Origin: Defluviicoccus sp.
Lineage (GTDB): Bacteria; Pseudomonadota; Alphaproteobacteria; MPNO01
Direction: 5' to 3'
Assembly (NCBI GenBank): GCA_028820505.1
Contig: JAPPIT010000122.1
Coordinates: 1 to 55,253 of the forward strand
DNA length: 55,253 nt
Under the pieces are notes generated by a model, which searched no databases, was not told where the DNA came from, and worked only from the letters and a program-made list of their open reading frames with translations. Below are positions 26,929-36,556 of this stretch, one piece after another. The position numbers and the translations under genes are program-made. How positions within the stretch are numbered: the stretch's first letter is position 1; every line of letters starts with the position of its first letter.

Positions 26929-27891
26929 TCAGATCAGCTCGCGCCGGTAATACTTGGCGAATTTCATCAGCGGCTCGTCGCTCATGCGGAAGATCACCGC
27001 GTCCTCGTCGATCGCGTGCGCGACGCTCTGCCATATCGGCCCCGCGAACGTGTCGCCGCGCTCCCAGGAGATCGGCTGGCCATCGACCGTGGTGGTGCCG
27101 CGGCCCTGCATGACGCAATAGATCGCGTTGGTCGTCGAGCGCACGGGACGGGTCTCGTCGCCGGACTCGAAACGGTGCACGTCGAGCGCCATCGTGGGCA
27201 TGTCAGGCGCATCGAGGCGGATACGCGTGCCTTCGACGCCCTCGGGGTCGGGATCGGCCTCGTCGAGCGCCTTCTGCAACCCGTCCCAGGAAAAGCGGAG
27301 GGGAGAATCCTCGGTCACCAGCTCGACCTCCTCGAAACCGTCGGGATGGTCCTCGACGAACATCGGCTCCAGCAGGTGCACCAGCGGAACGTCCAGCCCG
27401 TCGAACCAGTAGGCCGGCTGGTCCCCGTCGTGCCCGTGGCCGTGCCATTGCCAGCCGGGTGTGAGGACGATGTCGCCGGTCTCCATCGGGGTCTTCACCC
27501 CGTCGACGGTCGAATAGGCGCCCTCGGCGTCGATGATGACGCGGAGCGCGTGCGGCGCGTGGCGGTGGGACCGCGCCTTCTCGCCCGGAAGGATCATCTG
27601 GTAGGCCGAGACCAGCGTGCGCGTGGTCGCGATGCCGCCGGGATCGGCCGGGTTGCGCATGACGAGATTGCGGCGCTCGGCGAGCTCGGTGTTGATCAGC
27701 CGCCCGGCGGCGTCGAGCGCGGGCTTGGCGACCGCGTAGCGCCAATGCTGCGGCCGGAATTCGGTATCGGGCTCGTGCCGGAGGATGGGCTCCTCGCGGT
27801 CGATCCAGCCGGCGGTCATCTCCGCGCCGCCCAGTTCGGCGTAGAGCTCCTCAAGCGATCCTACCCCGGTAATGCGTCGTTCGGCGGTCAT
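26929..27891 (-). CDS. Gentisate 1,2-dioxygenase-like bicupin
   Basis: A 320-residue protein with two cupin domains, as in gentisate, salicylate and 1-hydroxy-2-naphthoate dioxygenases. The first domain carries the iron site in SHRHAPHALRVIIDAEGAY and the histidine in LTPGWQWHGHGHDG. The second is degenerate, around RPVRSTTNAIYCVMQGRGTTTVDGQ. It is somewhat shorter than classical gentisate dioxygenases (about 350). It would cleave the ring of a dihydroxy- or monohydroxy-aromatic acid in the cytoplasm. ATG 27891 gives MTAERRITG; a GTG three codons upstream is an alternative. Isolated between convergent ligases and tRNA-Cys; no maleylpyruvate isomerase is nearby. Confidence 0.88.
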   Translation of the reverse strand: MTAERRITGVGSLEELYAELGGAEMTAGWIDREEPILRHEPDTEFRPQHWRYAVAKPALDAAGRLINTELAERRNLVMRNPADPGGIATTRTLVSAYQMILPGEKARSHRHAPHALRVIIDAEGAYSTVDGVKTPMETGDIVLTPGWQWHGHGHDGDQPAYWFDGLDVPLVHLLEPMFVEDHPDGFEEVELVTEDSPLRFSWDGLQKALDEADPDPEGVEGTRIRLDAPDMPTMALDVHRFESGDETRPVRSTTNAIYCVMQGRGTTTVDGQPISWERGDTFAGPIWQSVAHAIDEDAVIFRMSDEPLMKFAKYYRRELI

Positions 27892-27965
27892 GGCATGGAC
27901 TCCGTCGAGTGGTGGCGACGGCTCGACTATAGAACGGAGCAAGGGTGATGCGAACCGGCGGGCGC

Positions 27966-28039
27966 TGGAGGCCCGGAGCGGATTCGAACCGCTGTGAACG
28001 GATTTGCAGTCCGCTGGATAGCCACTCTCCCACCGGGCC
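27966..28039 (-). tRNA. tRNA-Cys (GCA)
   Basis: A complete 74-base tRNA on the minus strand: acceptor GGCCCGG/CCGGGCC, discriminator U as expected for cysteine, and encoded CCA. The anticodon loop in GGACTGCAAATCC gives GCA, and the T arm GGTTCGAATCC is normal. No intron. Confidence 0.97.
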
Positions 28040-28111
28040 GGAGCGCGCGCCGCTTCTTTTACGCCAATCCGCACGAGAGGGGAACGGGCTGCCCGGACCG
28101 GTGGCCGGGCG

Positions 28112-28140
28112 TTGTGTCGATGGCGCGGAATTTGTATAGG
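28112..28140 (+). promoter_or_regulatory. Probable promoter of the pcm-tolC-popZ unit
   Basis: TTGTGT at 28112-28117, a 17-base spacer, and TATAGG at 28135-28140, 60 bases before the methyltransferase ATG. The -35 is weak, but the spacing is ideal and a GGAGGCAGG ribosome site follows. It is divergent from tRNA-Cys. Confidence 0.45.
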
Positions 28141-28200
28141 ACGAGGGAAAAGCACGATTCTCGCGCGACAACCGGCACGCGAAGATCCCGAGGAGGCAGG

Positions 28201-28857
28201 ATGGCGCAGTTCGCGGTGCAGCGGCGTTGCATGGTCGACGGCCAGCTGCGCACCAACCGGGTGGTCGACGAAGCGCTTATCGCGGCGTTGCTGGAAATTC
28301 CGCGGGAGCGTTTCGTTCCCGACCGCCTGGCTTCCGTCGCCTATGTTGACCGGGACCTGCCGCTCGAAGGCGGGCGGTTCGTGATGGAACCGATGGTCTT
28401 CGCCCGTCTCGTGCAGCTCCTCGCCGTCTCGCCCGGCGACGTCGTTCTCGATATCGGCTGCGCTACCGGCTATTCGAGCGCTGTCCTTTCCCGGCTTTGC
28501 TCGACGGTCGTGGCGCTCGAATGCGATTCCGGACTGGCGGAAACGGCACGGCTCAACCTGGCGGAGTCGGACATAGACAATGTGATTGTCGTCGACGGAC
28601 CCTTGGGGGAAGGGTATCCTGACCAAGCGCCCTACAACGCGATTCTTCTGGGTGGAGCGGTGCCGGAAATAGGATCTGCGCTGACCGATCAGCTGGCCGA
28701 CGACGGCCGGGTGGCCGGCGTCGTCGCCGACGGTCCGGGGCCCGGCTGCGCGACGTGCGCGACGCGCGCGGGCGAAAGAATTTCCAGCCGCGTCGCATTC
28801 GATGCCAATACGCCGCCTCTTCCCGGGTTCGCAAGAGCGGAACGGTTCGTCCTATGA
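28201..28857 (+). CDS. Protein-L-isoaspartate O-methyltransferase family protein
   Basis: A 218-residue SAM-dependent methyltransferase. The N-terminal MVDGQLRTNRVVDEALIAALLEIPRERFVP matches the alphaproteobacterial Pcm-like branch, and SAM-binding motif I is VVLDIGCATGYSSAVL. The usual catalytic loop is less clear than in true Pcm, so it may be a diverged relative that does not repair isoaspartate. The frame is open upstream across the tRNA, but ATG 28201 directly follows GGAGGCAGG. Its stop overlaps the ATG of the TolC-type gene (ATGA), a linkage common in Rhodospirillales-like genomes. Confidence 0.88.
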   Translation: MAQFAVQRRCMVDGQLRTNRVVDEALIAALLEIPRERFVPDRLASVAYVDRDLPLEGGRFVMEPMVFARLVQLLAVSPGDVVLDIGCATGYSSAVLSRLCSTVVALECDSGLAETARLNLAESDIDNVIVVDGPLGEGYPDQAPYNAILLGGAVPEIGSALTDQLADDGRVAGVVADGPGPGCATCATRAGERISSRVAFDANTPPLPGFARAERFVL

Positions 28858-30242
28858 CCTTGACTTTATATCGGGCTGCACTGGCGGGGACGCTCGCCGT
28901 CGTCGTCGGTGCGGCGGTCTCGCCCGCGAGCGCGCTGACGATCAGGGAGGCGCTGGCCCAGGCCTACCGGAACAGCCCGCAGCTTGCCGCCGAGCGCGCG
29001 CGCGTGAGGGGGCGCGACGAACAGATCGGCCAGGCGCTCGCCAACTGGCGGCCCAGGGTGGTCGTGGAGGGAAGCGCAGGCGCCAGAAGCACCCATTACA
29101 ACCGGACCGCGCCGCCGTCCACCAGGGGAGACAGGGAGAGCGACGAGTCGCACCCCCTCCAGGCCGGCCTGACGGTAACCCAGAGTCTCTATCGCGGGGG
29201 CCGCAACGACGCCCAGACGCGCCGCGTCGAAGAAGAGATCCTCGCCGACCGCGCGCGACTCTCCTCGGTGGAGCAGGATGTGCTGCTCGCCGCGCTCGTC
29301 GCATACGTCGATGTCGTCCGCGACACTGCGGTGGTCGAGCTCAACGTGAACAACGAACGGGTGCTCACGCGGCAGCTCGAAGCGACCAGCGACCGGTTTC
29401 GCGTGGGAGAGGTCACGCGCACCGATGTCGCGCTCGCCCGCTCGCGGCTGTCCCGCGCCAACGCGGACCTGATCCGCGCGCGCGGCAACCTCACGGACTC
29501 CCGCGCGAACTTCGCCAATATCGTGGGCGTTCCCGCCGACGGTCTGGAGGAGGTGGAACCTCTCGCGGGGCTGCCCGCAACCGAGGACGACGCCGTGGCC
29601 CTGGCGCGTTCGGACAGCTTCGCTGTCGTCCGGGCCCGCCATGGCGAACGCGCCGCCCGGCAACGGGTGCTCGAGGCCGCCGGCGAACTTCGACCCACGG
29701 TAAGCGTGTCCGGCCAGATCGCCCGCGCCCTCGACCTCAGCGATTCCAACACCGAAACCGACAGGATGGAACTGACCGGACGGGTGACCGTGCCGCTGTA
29801 CCAGTCCGGCGCCGTTTCGTCGCGCGTCCGCGCGGCGAAGCACACGGTCGCCCAGCGGCGAAACGAGTTTCTCCAGGCCGTCCGCGCCGCGGTTACGACC
29901 GCGACGAAACGGTGGGAGGACTACAGGACCGCCGAAGCCGGGATCGCCGCGTTCACCGAAGCCGTGCGAGCGGCCCGGATCGCGCTCGAGGGCGTCGAGC
30001 AGGAAGCCCTGGTGGGGTCCCGCACCGTGCTGGACGTGCTGGATGCCGAGCAGGAGCTTCTCGATGCCCGGGTCAGCCTGGTGCGAGCGCGACGCGACCT
30101 GGTCGTCGCGACCTACGCGCTGCGCTCGGCGGTGGCGAACCTCACCGCCGGGAGCCTCGAGCTCGAAGTCGAGCTCTACGACCCGCGCGAGAACTACCGC
30201 AAGACCCGTCGGCGCTGGTACGGCACCGACATCGGAGAATGA
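28854..30242 (+). CDS. tolC: TolC-family outer membrane efflux protein
   Basis: A 462-residue outer membrane channel protein. A signal peptide (cleavage near SPASA-L) is followed by the TolC hallmark LTIREALAQAYRNSPQLAAERARVR and GLTVTQSLYRGGRN. The second internal repeat has VTVPLYQSGAVSSRVRAAKHTV and RTVLDVLDAEQELLDARVSLVRARRDL. Two long helical coiled-coil halves build the periplasmic tunnel. It serves type I secretion or RND/MFS efflux partners encoded elsewhere. ATG 28854 overlaps the upstream stop; popZ follows 37 bases later. Confidence 0.92.
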   Translation: MTLTLYRAALAGTLAVVVGAAVSPASALTIREALAQAYRNSPQLAAERARVRGRDEQIGQALANWRPRVVVEGSAGARSTHYNRTAPPSTRGDRESDESHPLQAGLTVTQSLYRGGRNDAQTRRVEEEILADRARLSSVEQDVLLAALVAYVDVVRDTAVVELNVNNERVLTRQLEATSDRFRVGEVTRTDVALARSRLSRANADLIRARGNLTDSRANFANIVGVPADGLEEVEPLAGLPATEDDAVALARSDSFAVVRARHGERAARQRVLEAAGELRPTVSVSGQIARALDLSDSNTETDRMELTGRVTVPLYQSGAVSSRVRAAKHTVAQRRNEFLQAVRAAVTTATKRWEDYRTAEAGIAAFTEAVRAARIALEGVEQEALVGSRTVLDVLDAEQELLDARVSLVRARRDLVVATYALRSAVANLTAGSLELEVELYDPRENYRKTRRRWYGTDIGE

Positions 30243-30279
30243 TCCGACGGCCGCCGAAGCGTTAAGGCAGAAACAGGAC

Positions 30280-30732
30280 ATGAACGAACGCACCCCGCGA
30301 GAAGAACCTTCGACGGAAGAAATCCTCGAATCGATCCGTCAGGCGGTGACCGAAGGCGCGGCCGCCGGAGAAGGGGAAGGGGAAATACTGGAACTGACCC
30401 GGGAGATCAGGGAGGACGGAACGGTGGTCGACACGGAAACGGGGGAGACCCTCGCCGGGGCGTCCGCGGACGGGCGCAAGCCGGGTCTGGTCGGCGAGAA
30501 CGCCGAAGCCGCCTCCGCGGCCGCGTTCGCGGCGCTGGCTGAGAACGTGGCCGAGCTCAAGGCGATGCACGAGGATCGCGGCGGCAAGACCATCGAGGAG
30601 GCGGCGAAGGAAATCATGCGGCCGATGATCAAGGACTGGCTGGACGCAAACCTGCCCGGCATCGTGGAGCGCCTTATCCAGCGGGAGATCGAGCGCGTGT
30701 CCCGCCTTGGAGAAACTTCCGCCGGCCGCTGA
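30280..30732 (+). CDS. popZ: PopZ/DUF2497 polar organizing protein
   Basis: A 150-residue acidic protein. The conserved N-terminal helix [17 protein letters not shown], a disordered glutamate- and proline-poor middle, and the C-terminal assembly region [30 protein letters not shown] are those of PopZ, which polymerises at the cell pole and anchors the chromosome centromere in alphaproteobacteria. It is a little shorter than Caulobacter PopZ. Its place between a TolC-type gene and valS is the usual alphaproteobacterial arrangement and is one of the best taxonomic pointers in the window. ATG 30280 is set by the conserved N-terminus. Confidence 0.9.
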   Translation: MNERTPREEPSTEEILESIRQAVTEGAAAGEGEGEILELTREIREDGTVVDTETGETLAGASADGRKPGLVGENAEAASAAAFAALAENVAELKAMHEDRGGKTIEEAAKEIMRPMIKDWLDANLPGIVERLIQREIERVSRLGETSAGR

Positions 30733-30769
30733 GCCGGGCTGCGCATTTCGTAAACCCACCTGGATACCG

Positions 30770-33442
30770 ATGGACAAGACCTATCGGCCTGCCGAAGTCG
30801 AGGAACGTATCTACGCGCGATGGGAATCGGCGGGCGCGTTCGCCTGCGGCCGTGCCGGCGATCCGGACCGGGGCGGCACGCCCTATTCGATCGTCATTCC
30901 CCCGCCCAACGTTACCGGCAGCCTCCACATGGGGCATGCGCTCAACAACACGCTGCAGGACATCCTGATCCGCTGCGCCCGGATGAAGGGCCGGGACGCG
31001 CTCTGGCAGCCGGGGACCGACCACGCGGGAATCGCGACGCAGATGGTCGTCGAGCGCCAGCTGGAGGCCGAGGGAAAGACCCGCCACGATCTCGGACGCG
31101 AGGCGTTCATAGAGCGCGTCTGGGACTGGAAGGCGGAATCGGGCGGCACGATCACCGGCCAGTTGCGCCGGCTCGGCGCGTCGTGCGACTGGAGTCGCGA
31201 GCGCTTCACCATGGACGACGGCCTGTCGCGGGCCGTCCGTACGGTTTTCGTCAGGCTCTACAAGGACGGCCTGATCTATCGCGACAAGCGCCTGGTCAAC
31301 TGGGATCCCAAGCTTCACACGGCGATCTCGGACCTCGAAGTCGAACAACGCGAGGTCAAGGGAAAGCTCTGGTACATCGCCTATCCGGTCGAAGGCGGGG
31401 AGGGACGGACGATCACCGTCGCGACGACGCGTCCGGAGACGATGCTCGGCGACACGGCGGTCGCGGTCCATCCCGATGACGGGCGCTACAAGGATCTCGT
31501 CGGCGGGTTTGCGATCCTGCCCATCGTGGGCCGCCGTCTTCCCATCGTCGCGGACGAGTATTCCGATCCCGAGAAGGGATCCGGCGCGGTCAAGATCACG
31601 CCGGCGCACGACTTCAACGATTTCGAGGTCGGCCGGCGCCACGGGCTCGAAATGGTGTCGATCTTCGACGAGGACGCCAACCTGAACGACAACGTACCCG
31701 CCCACCTCCGGGGCCTGACCCGCGAGGCGGCCCGCGAGAAGGTTCTCCAGGAGCTCGAAGCGGCCGGGTCGATCGAGTCGGTCGAGGACAACCCGATGAC
31801 GATCCCGCATGGCGACCGCTCCGGCGTGATCATCGAGCCGATGCTCACCGACCAGTGGTTCGTCGACGCCGAAGCCCTCGCCGGACCCGCGGTCGAGGCG
31901 GTGGAGAGCGGGCGCATACGCTTCGTCCCGAAGCATTGGGAGCACACCTATTTCGAGTGGATGAAGAACATCCAGCCCTGGTGCATCTCGCGCCAGATCT
32001 GGTGGGGCCACCGGATCCCGGCCTGGTTCGGACCGGACGGCACCTACTTCGTCGAGATGACGGAAGAGGAAGCCCGCGCGGAGGCCCGGAAGCATTACGG
32101 CGAGGACGTCGAGCTGTCCCAGGATACCGACGTACTCGATACCTGGTTCTCCTCGGCGCTGTGGCCGTTCTCGACTCTCGGCTGGCCGGAGGAGACCGCC
32201 GAGCTCGAACGCTACTACCCGACCAGCGTGCTGGTGACCGGGTTCGACATCATCTTCTTCTGGGTCGCCCGCATGGCGATGATGGGGCTTCGCTTCCGGG
32301 ACGAGATTCCCTTCGAGACCGTCTACATCCACGCGCTCGTCCGCGACGCGCACGGCCAGAAGATGTCGAAGAGCAAGGGCAACGTTCTCGATCCCCTGGA
32401 GCTGATCCAGGACTACGGCGCGGATGCGCTGCGCTTCACGCTTACCGCGCTCGCCGCGCAGGGGCGCGACATAAAGCTTTCCACCGGCCGGATCGCGGGC
32501 TACCGCAACTTCGTCACCAAAATCTGGAACGCCGCGCGTTACGCGCAGATGAACGGATGCGCGCCCGACGGCCGGTTCGAACCCGAATCGGTGTCGTTGA
32601 CCGTGAACCGGTGGATCGTCGGGGAGACCGCGGTCGCCGCGGCGGAGGCCGAAGAGGCGATCTCGGCCTACCGGTTCAACGACGCCGCGCAGGCGCTTTA
32701 CCGCTTCACCTGGAACACGTTCTGCGACTGGTACATCGAATTTACCAAGCCGATCCTCGACGCCGGAACGGAAGCGGAGCAGGCCGAAACCCGCGCCACC
32801 ACGGCGTGGACGCTGGACACGCTTCTCCACCTCCTGCATCCGATCATGCCGTTCGTGACCGAAGAACTTTGGGAGGCGCTGGCGCCGGAAGGCGCACCGC
32901 GCCGGCATCTGCTGATCGACGGGCGCTGGCCCGACCTTCCCGTTTCCCTTGTCCGGCCGGATGCGAAGGCGGAAATGGACTGGGTGGTCCGCGCGGTATC
33001 GACGATCCGCGCCGTTCGCGCCGAGATAAACGTGCCGCCGGGGGCGAGGCTGGGTCTGATCGTACGGGGGGCGAATATCGAAACGGGAAAAAGGCTGGAC
33101 CGCCACGGGGGGGTGATCCGGCGCCTCGCCCGGCTCGACGGGATAACCGATGCGGAAGGCACGCCGGTTCCGAAGGGAGCGGTGCAGGCGGTGGTCGACG
33201 AGGCCGTGTTCGCGCTACCCGTGGGCGAGGTCATAGACATCGCGCAAGAGAAATCGCGTCTCGAAAAGGAGTTCCGGAAGCTCGCCGGGGAAATCGGCAA
33301 GATCGACGCCAAGCTCGGCAACGAGAATTTCGTCGCGCGCGCTCCCGAAGCGGTGGTGGAGGAACAGCGCGAACGCCTCGTCGAGCTGCACCGGTCCAGG
33401 GATCGCCTCGTCGAAGCCATAGACCGGCTGGCGGCAGCCTAG
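30770..33442 (+). CDS. valS: Valyl-tRNA synthetase
   Basis: An 890-residue class Ia aminoacyl-tRNA synthetase. The HIGH-type signature is [15 protein letters not shown] near residue 45, the editing domain contains [19 protein letters not shown], and the KMSKS loop is [14 protein letters not shown]. The anticodon-binding domain follows. The C-terminal coiled coil, beginning [20 protein letters not shown], is characteristic of ValS. ATG 30770 gives [19 protein letters not shown]. Essential for charging tRNA-Val and deacylating mischarged threonine. A nested hairpin follows before ilvD. Confidence 0.98.
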   Translation: MDKTYRPAEVEERIYARWESAGAFACGRAGDPDRGGTPYSIVIPPPNVTGSLHMGHALNNTLQDILIRCARMKGRDALWQPGTDHAGIATQMVVERQLEAEGKTRHDLGREAFIERVWDWKAESGGTITGQLRRLGASCDWSRERFTMDDGLSRAVRTVFVRLYKDGLIYRDKRLVNWDPKLHTAISDLEVEQREVKGKLWYIAYPVEGGEGRTITVATTRPETMLGDTAVAVHPDDGRYKDLVGGFAILPIVGRRLPIVADEYSDPEKGSGAVKITPAHDFNDFEVGRRHGLEMVSIFDEDANLNDNVPAHLRGLTREAAREKVLQELEAAGSIESVEDNPMTIPHGDRSGVIIEPMLTDQWFVDAEALAGPAVEAVESGRIRFVPKHWEHTYFEWMKNIQPWCISRQIWWGHRIPAWFGPDGTYFVEMTEEEARAEARKHYGEDVELSQDTDVLDTWFSSALWPFSTLGWPEETAELERYYPTSVLVTGFDIIFFWVARMAMMGLRFRDEIPFETVYIHALVRDAHGQKMSKSKGNVLDPLELIQDYGADALRFTLTALAAQGRDIKLSTGRIAGYRNFVTKIWNAARYAQMNGCAPDGRFEPESVSLTVNRWIVGETAVAAAEAEEAISAYRFNDAAQALYRFTWNTFCDWYIEFTKPILDAGTEAEQAETRATTAWTLDTLLHLLHPIMPFVTEELWEALAPEGAPRRHLLIDGRWPDLPVSLVRPDAKAEMDWVVRAVSTIRAVRAEINVPPGARLGLIVRGANIETGKRLDRHGGVIRRLARLDGITDAEGTPVPKGAVQAVVDEAVFALPVGEVIDIAQEKSRLEKEFRKLAGEIGKIDAKLGNENFVARAPEAVVEEQRERLVELHRSRDRLVEAIDRLAAA

Positions 33443-33455
33443 CCACCCGAACCGG

Positions 33456-33494
33456 CCCCGGCTATGGTGCGGCCCGTTTTCGCACCGACCGGGG
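33456..33494. promoter_or_regulatory. Nested hairpin between valS and ilvD
   Basis: CCCCGG at 33456-33461 pairs with CCGGGG at 33489-33494. Inside it, GGTGCG at 33466-33471 pairs with CGCACC at 33481-33486 around a loop ending TTTT. It ends at the ilvD start and covers the GGGG that would serve as ribosome site for the alternative ATG 33501. It may be a valS terminator or a translational control element. Confidence 0.45.
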
Positions 33495-35243
33495 ATGAAC
33501 ATGCCGGATTCCGCAAGAGGGACACCGAACGGCTTCGACAAGTCGAAGCTTCCCAGCCGCCATGTGACGGAAGGACCGGAGCGCGCGCCGCACCGCGCGT
33601 TCCTCTACGCGATGGGCCTGACCGACGCGGAGGTGCATCAGCCGCTGGTCGGCGTCGCGACCTGCTGGAACGAGGCCGCGCCCTGCAATATCTCCCTGTC
33701 GCGTCAGGCCCAGGCGGCCAAGCGCGGCGTCTCCGATGCCGGGGGCACGCCGCGCGAGTTCGCAACCATCACCGTCACCGACGGCATCGCGATGGGCCAT
33801 GACGGCATGAAATCCTCGCTGGTGAGCCGCGAGATCATCGCCGACTCGGTGGAGCTCACGATGCGCGGCCACTGCTACGACGCCCTGGTCGGGCTCGCCG
33901 GCTGCGACAAGTCCCTCCCGGGCATGATGATGGCGATGGTCCGTCTCAACGTCCCCTCGGTGTTCGTCTATGGCGGGACAATTCTGCCGGGCAGATTTCA
34001 GGGCCGCGACGTCACCATCGTCGACGTTTTCGAAGGTGTCGGGCAGCACGCGGCCGGCAAGATGTCCGACGCCGAGCTCGACGAGCTCGAAGCGGCGGCC
34101 TGCCCCTGCGCCGGCTCCTGCGGCGGACAGTTCACCGCCAACACGATGGCCTGCGTGTCCGAAGCGATGGGCCTCGCCTTGCCGGCTTCGGCGGGGGCGC
34201 CGGCGGCCTACGAATCCCGCGATTCGATGGTCGAGGCCTCCGGCCGCGCGGCGATGCATGCGCTGCGCGAGGGCATCCGCCCGCGCGATGTCGTCACCCG
34301 GGCGTCCCTCGACAACGCGGCGAAGGTGGTCGCGGCGACGGGCGGGTCGACCAATGCCGGGCTGCATTTGCCGGCGATCGCCAACGAGGCGGGCATCCGG
34401 TACACGCTCGACGACGTCGCCGGGATATTCAAGGAGACGCCCTACATCGCCGACCTGATGCCGGGCGGCAAGCACACCGCGCGGGCGATGTACGAGGCGG
34501 GCGGCGTCGGCGTGGTGATCAAGGAATTGCTGGACGCGGGGCTGCTCGAAGGCGACTGCCTGACGGTGACCGGCAAGACCCTGCGCGAAAACTACGCGGA
34601 CGTGCGGTTCCCCGAGGGCCAGGACGTCTTTTACCGGGTGGCCGAGCCGCTGTCGCCAACCGGCGGCGTCGTGGGGCTCAAGGGCAGCCTGGCGCCGGAG
34701 GGCGCGATCGTGAAGGTCGCGGGGCTCGCGCGGCTTCGATTCACCGGACCGGCGCGGGTGTTCGACTGCGAGGAAGATGCCTTCGACGCGGTGGTCAAGC
34801 GCAAGATCGAGGAGGGCGAGGTCATCGTCATCCGCTACGAGGGGCCGCGCGGCGGTCCGGGAATGCGCGAGATGCTCTCGACCACCGCCGCGCTCTACGG
34901 GCTCGGCATGGGCGAGAGCGTGGCGCTGATCACCGACGGACGCTTCTCCGGCGGCACGCGCGGATTCTGCATCGGCCATGTCGGCCCGGAAGCCGCGGTC
35001 GGCGGACCCATCGGCCTGATCGAGGACGGCGACACGATCTCCATCGACGCGGTCGAGGGCAGGCTCGATGTCGCGCTGAGCGAGGAAGAGCTGGAATCGC
35101 GGCGAAAGAAGTGGCAGCCGCGCGGAACCGACCACAACAGCGGCGCGCTCTGGCGCTACGCCCAGACCGTGGGCCCGGCGGTGGACGGGGCGGTGGTGCA
35201 TCCGGGCGCCTCGGCGGAGACGCATACCTACGCCGATATCTGA
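33495..35243 (+). CDS. ilvD: Dihydroxy-acid dehydratase
   Basis: A 582-residue dehydratase for branched-chain amino acid synthesis; it dehydrates 2,3-dihydroxy-isovalerate and -methylvalerate. Iron-sulfur cysteines lie in [28 protein letters not shown] and [16 protein letters not shown], the pattern of the 2Fe-2S type. SDGxSG-type C-terminal elements appear as [22 protein letters not shown]. Two nearby starts are possible, ATG 33495 and ATG 33501; the second has GGGG at better spacing. A nested hairpin overlaps this start region. The gene follows valS and is separated by only four bases from a convergent small membrane-protein gene. Confidence 0.97.
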   Translation: MNMPDSARGTPNGFDKSKLPSRHVTEGPERAPHRAFLYAMGLTDAEVHQPLVGVATCWNEAAPCNISLSRQAQAAKRGVSDAGGTPREFATITVTDGIAMGHDGMKSSLVSREIIADSVELTMRGHCYDALVGLAGCDKSLPGMMMAMVRLNVPSVFVYGGTILPGRFQGRDVTIVDVFEGVGQHAAGKMSDAELDELEAAACPCAGSCGGQFTANTMACVSEAMGLALPASAGAPAAYESRDSMVEASGRAAMHALREGIRPRDVVTRASLDNAAKVVAATGGSTNAGLHLPAIANEAGIRYTLDDVAGIFKETPYIADLMPGGKHTARAMYEAGGVGVVIKELLDAGLLEGDCLTVTGKTLRENYADVRFPEGQDVFYRVAEPLSPTGGVVGLKGSLAPEGAIVKVAGLARLRFTGPARVFDCEEDAFDAVVKRKIEEGEVIVIRYEGPRGGPGMREMLSTTAALYGLGMGESVALITDGRFSGGTRGFCIGHVGPEAAVGGPIGLIEDGDTISIDAVEGRLDVALSEEELESRRKKWQPRGTDHNSGALWRYAQTVGPAVDGAVVHPGASAETHTYADI

Positions 35244-35247
35244 ACGG

Positions 35248-35433
35248 TCAGGGCCGGCGGCGCCTTCCGACAACGCGGACCAGGACGGCGCGCAGTCCCC
35301 AGAGCAGCGCGCCGAACAGCCCGCACAAGAGAACGGGTCCGGCCAGGGCGGGGATGTCCGCTATCTCGCCGCGAAAATACTGGATCGCGGCCCAGCCGCA
35401 TCCGAAGGCAAGCCCTACGGCAATGTAACGCAT
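35248..35433 (-). CDS. Small membrane protein, 61 residues
   Basis: A very short protein of two hydrophobic stretches: RYIAVGLAFGCGWAAIQYF and GPVLLCGLFGALLWGLRAVLV, separated by a short polar loop, with a strongly basic end (RVVGRRRRP) that suggests both termini are cytoplasmic. Not recognised as a named family. It is convergent with ilvD with only four bases between stops. Reality is likely because the amphipathic pattern is clean and the codon use normal, but a non-functional open frame cannot be excluded. Confidence 0.5.
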   Translation of the reverse strand: MRYIAVGLAFGCGWAAIQYFRGEIADIPALAGPVLLCGLFGALLWGLRAVLVRVVGRRRRP

Positions 35434-35575
35434 CGAGGTTCAGCGCCCCCGTTCGATTCCGAGCCCGTCGTTTCGCGTGCGCGGAACTATAGAACCGGAC
35501 CCGCGCCCCGGCCTATGGCCATTCCTTCGCCGCCGTGTATCCTGAAGGCAGTCGGGGGGAGCTGGGAGTCGCGCG

Positions 35576-36499
35576 ATGGACGTGCGTCAGCTGCGTTATT
35601 TCGTGGAGGTCGTTCAGGCGAAGAGCTTCACCAAGGCCGCCGAACGGGTCCGCGTCGCGCAGCCGGCGCTCGGCTTCCAGGTGCGCAAGCTGGAGGAGGA
35701 GCTCGGCTCGAAGCTGCTCGTCCGCCATTCCCGCGGGGTGCGGACGACGGAAGCCGGAGACGCGCTGCTCAAGCACGCGCACGCCATCCTGCGCCAGATC
35801 GAACTTGCCAAGCAGGAGGTGATCGACCTTGCCGGCCCCCCGCGGGGTCCTCTCGCGCTTGGCGTGACGCCGACCGCCAGCGCCCTCCTCTCGACGCGTA
35901 TCGTTCAGCAGTGCAGCGCCGCTTTCCCTGGCATCGCGCTCAATCTCGTCGAAGGGCTCAGCGAGGACGTGATGCAATGGCTGGACGAGGGCCGCATCGA
36001 CCTCGGCTTCACCTATAACCCGACGGCGGTCAAGGGTATCGAGGCTAGGGCACTGCTGATCGAGGACCTCTACTACATATCGCCTGTGAACGACGGCATC
36101 GACGGGGCCGAGAAGATCGCGCTGTCGAAGTTGAGGAACCGCCCGCTGATCCTGCCCAGCAGGCCTCACGGCACGCGTATGCTGGTCGAACGGGCGGCGG
36201 AACAGCGCGACATCCCGATCCGGGTTTCCTGCGAAGTCGATTCCGTCGCCACGGTGCGGGAGCTGGTGGAAGCCGGCGTCGGCGCGACCGTTCTTCCGAT
36301 CGGGGCGGTGCTCGATGCGGTGCGAAGCGGGCGGCTCCACGCCGTCAGAATCAGCCGGCCCAGGATTTCGCGAACCCTCCATCTCGCATGGTCCAGCCGG
36401 TCCGCCCAGACCAACGCGGCGGCCGTGGTTTGCGATATAGTCGAGAAGCTGGCGGAAGAACGGATCGAGTCCGGCGACGGATTCTGGCGCGCGCCCTGA
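35576..36499 (+). CDS. LysR-type transcriptional regulator
   Basis: A 307-residue LysR regulator. The winged helix-turn-helix is MDVRQLRYFVEVVQAKSF with KAAERVRVAQPALGFQVRKL, followed by the linker helix. The effector domain begins near PRGPLALGVTPTASALL. Unlike most LysR genes it has no divergent partner; the genes it likely controls, a heme-oxygenase-like protein and two decarboxylase-like proteins, lie downstream on the same strand. The effector is probably the pathway substrate. The ribosome site is GGGGGGAGCTGGG a few bases upstream of ATG 35576. Confidence 0.93.
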   Translation: MDVRQLRYFVEVVQAKSFTKAAERVRVAQPALGFQVRKLEEELGSKLLVRHSRGVRTTEAGDALLKHAHAILRQIELAKQEVIDLAGPPRGPLALGVTPTASALLSTRIVQQCSAAFPGIALNLVEGLSEDVMQWLDEGRIDLGFTYNPTAVKGIEARALLIEDLYYISPVNDGIDGAEKIALSKLRNRPLILPSRPHGTRMLVERAAEQRDIPIRVSCEVDSVATVRELVEAGVGATVLPIGAVLDAVRSGRLHAVRISRPRISRTLHLAWSSRSAQTNAAAVVCDIVEKLAEERIESGDGFWRAP

Positions 36500-36556
36500 G
36501 CGCGGCTTCCTGTATACCGACCCCGGGATTTTCCCAAGAACGAGGAGCGCAGCTTC

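Noticed and set aside
30674..33106. Long open frame antisense to valS
   Set aside because: valS is unambiguous in the other direction, and the antisense translation has low-complexity composition and no recognisable family.
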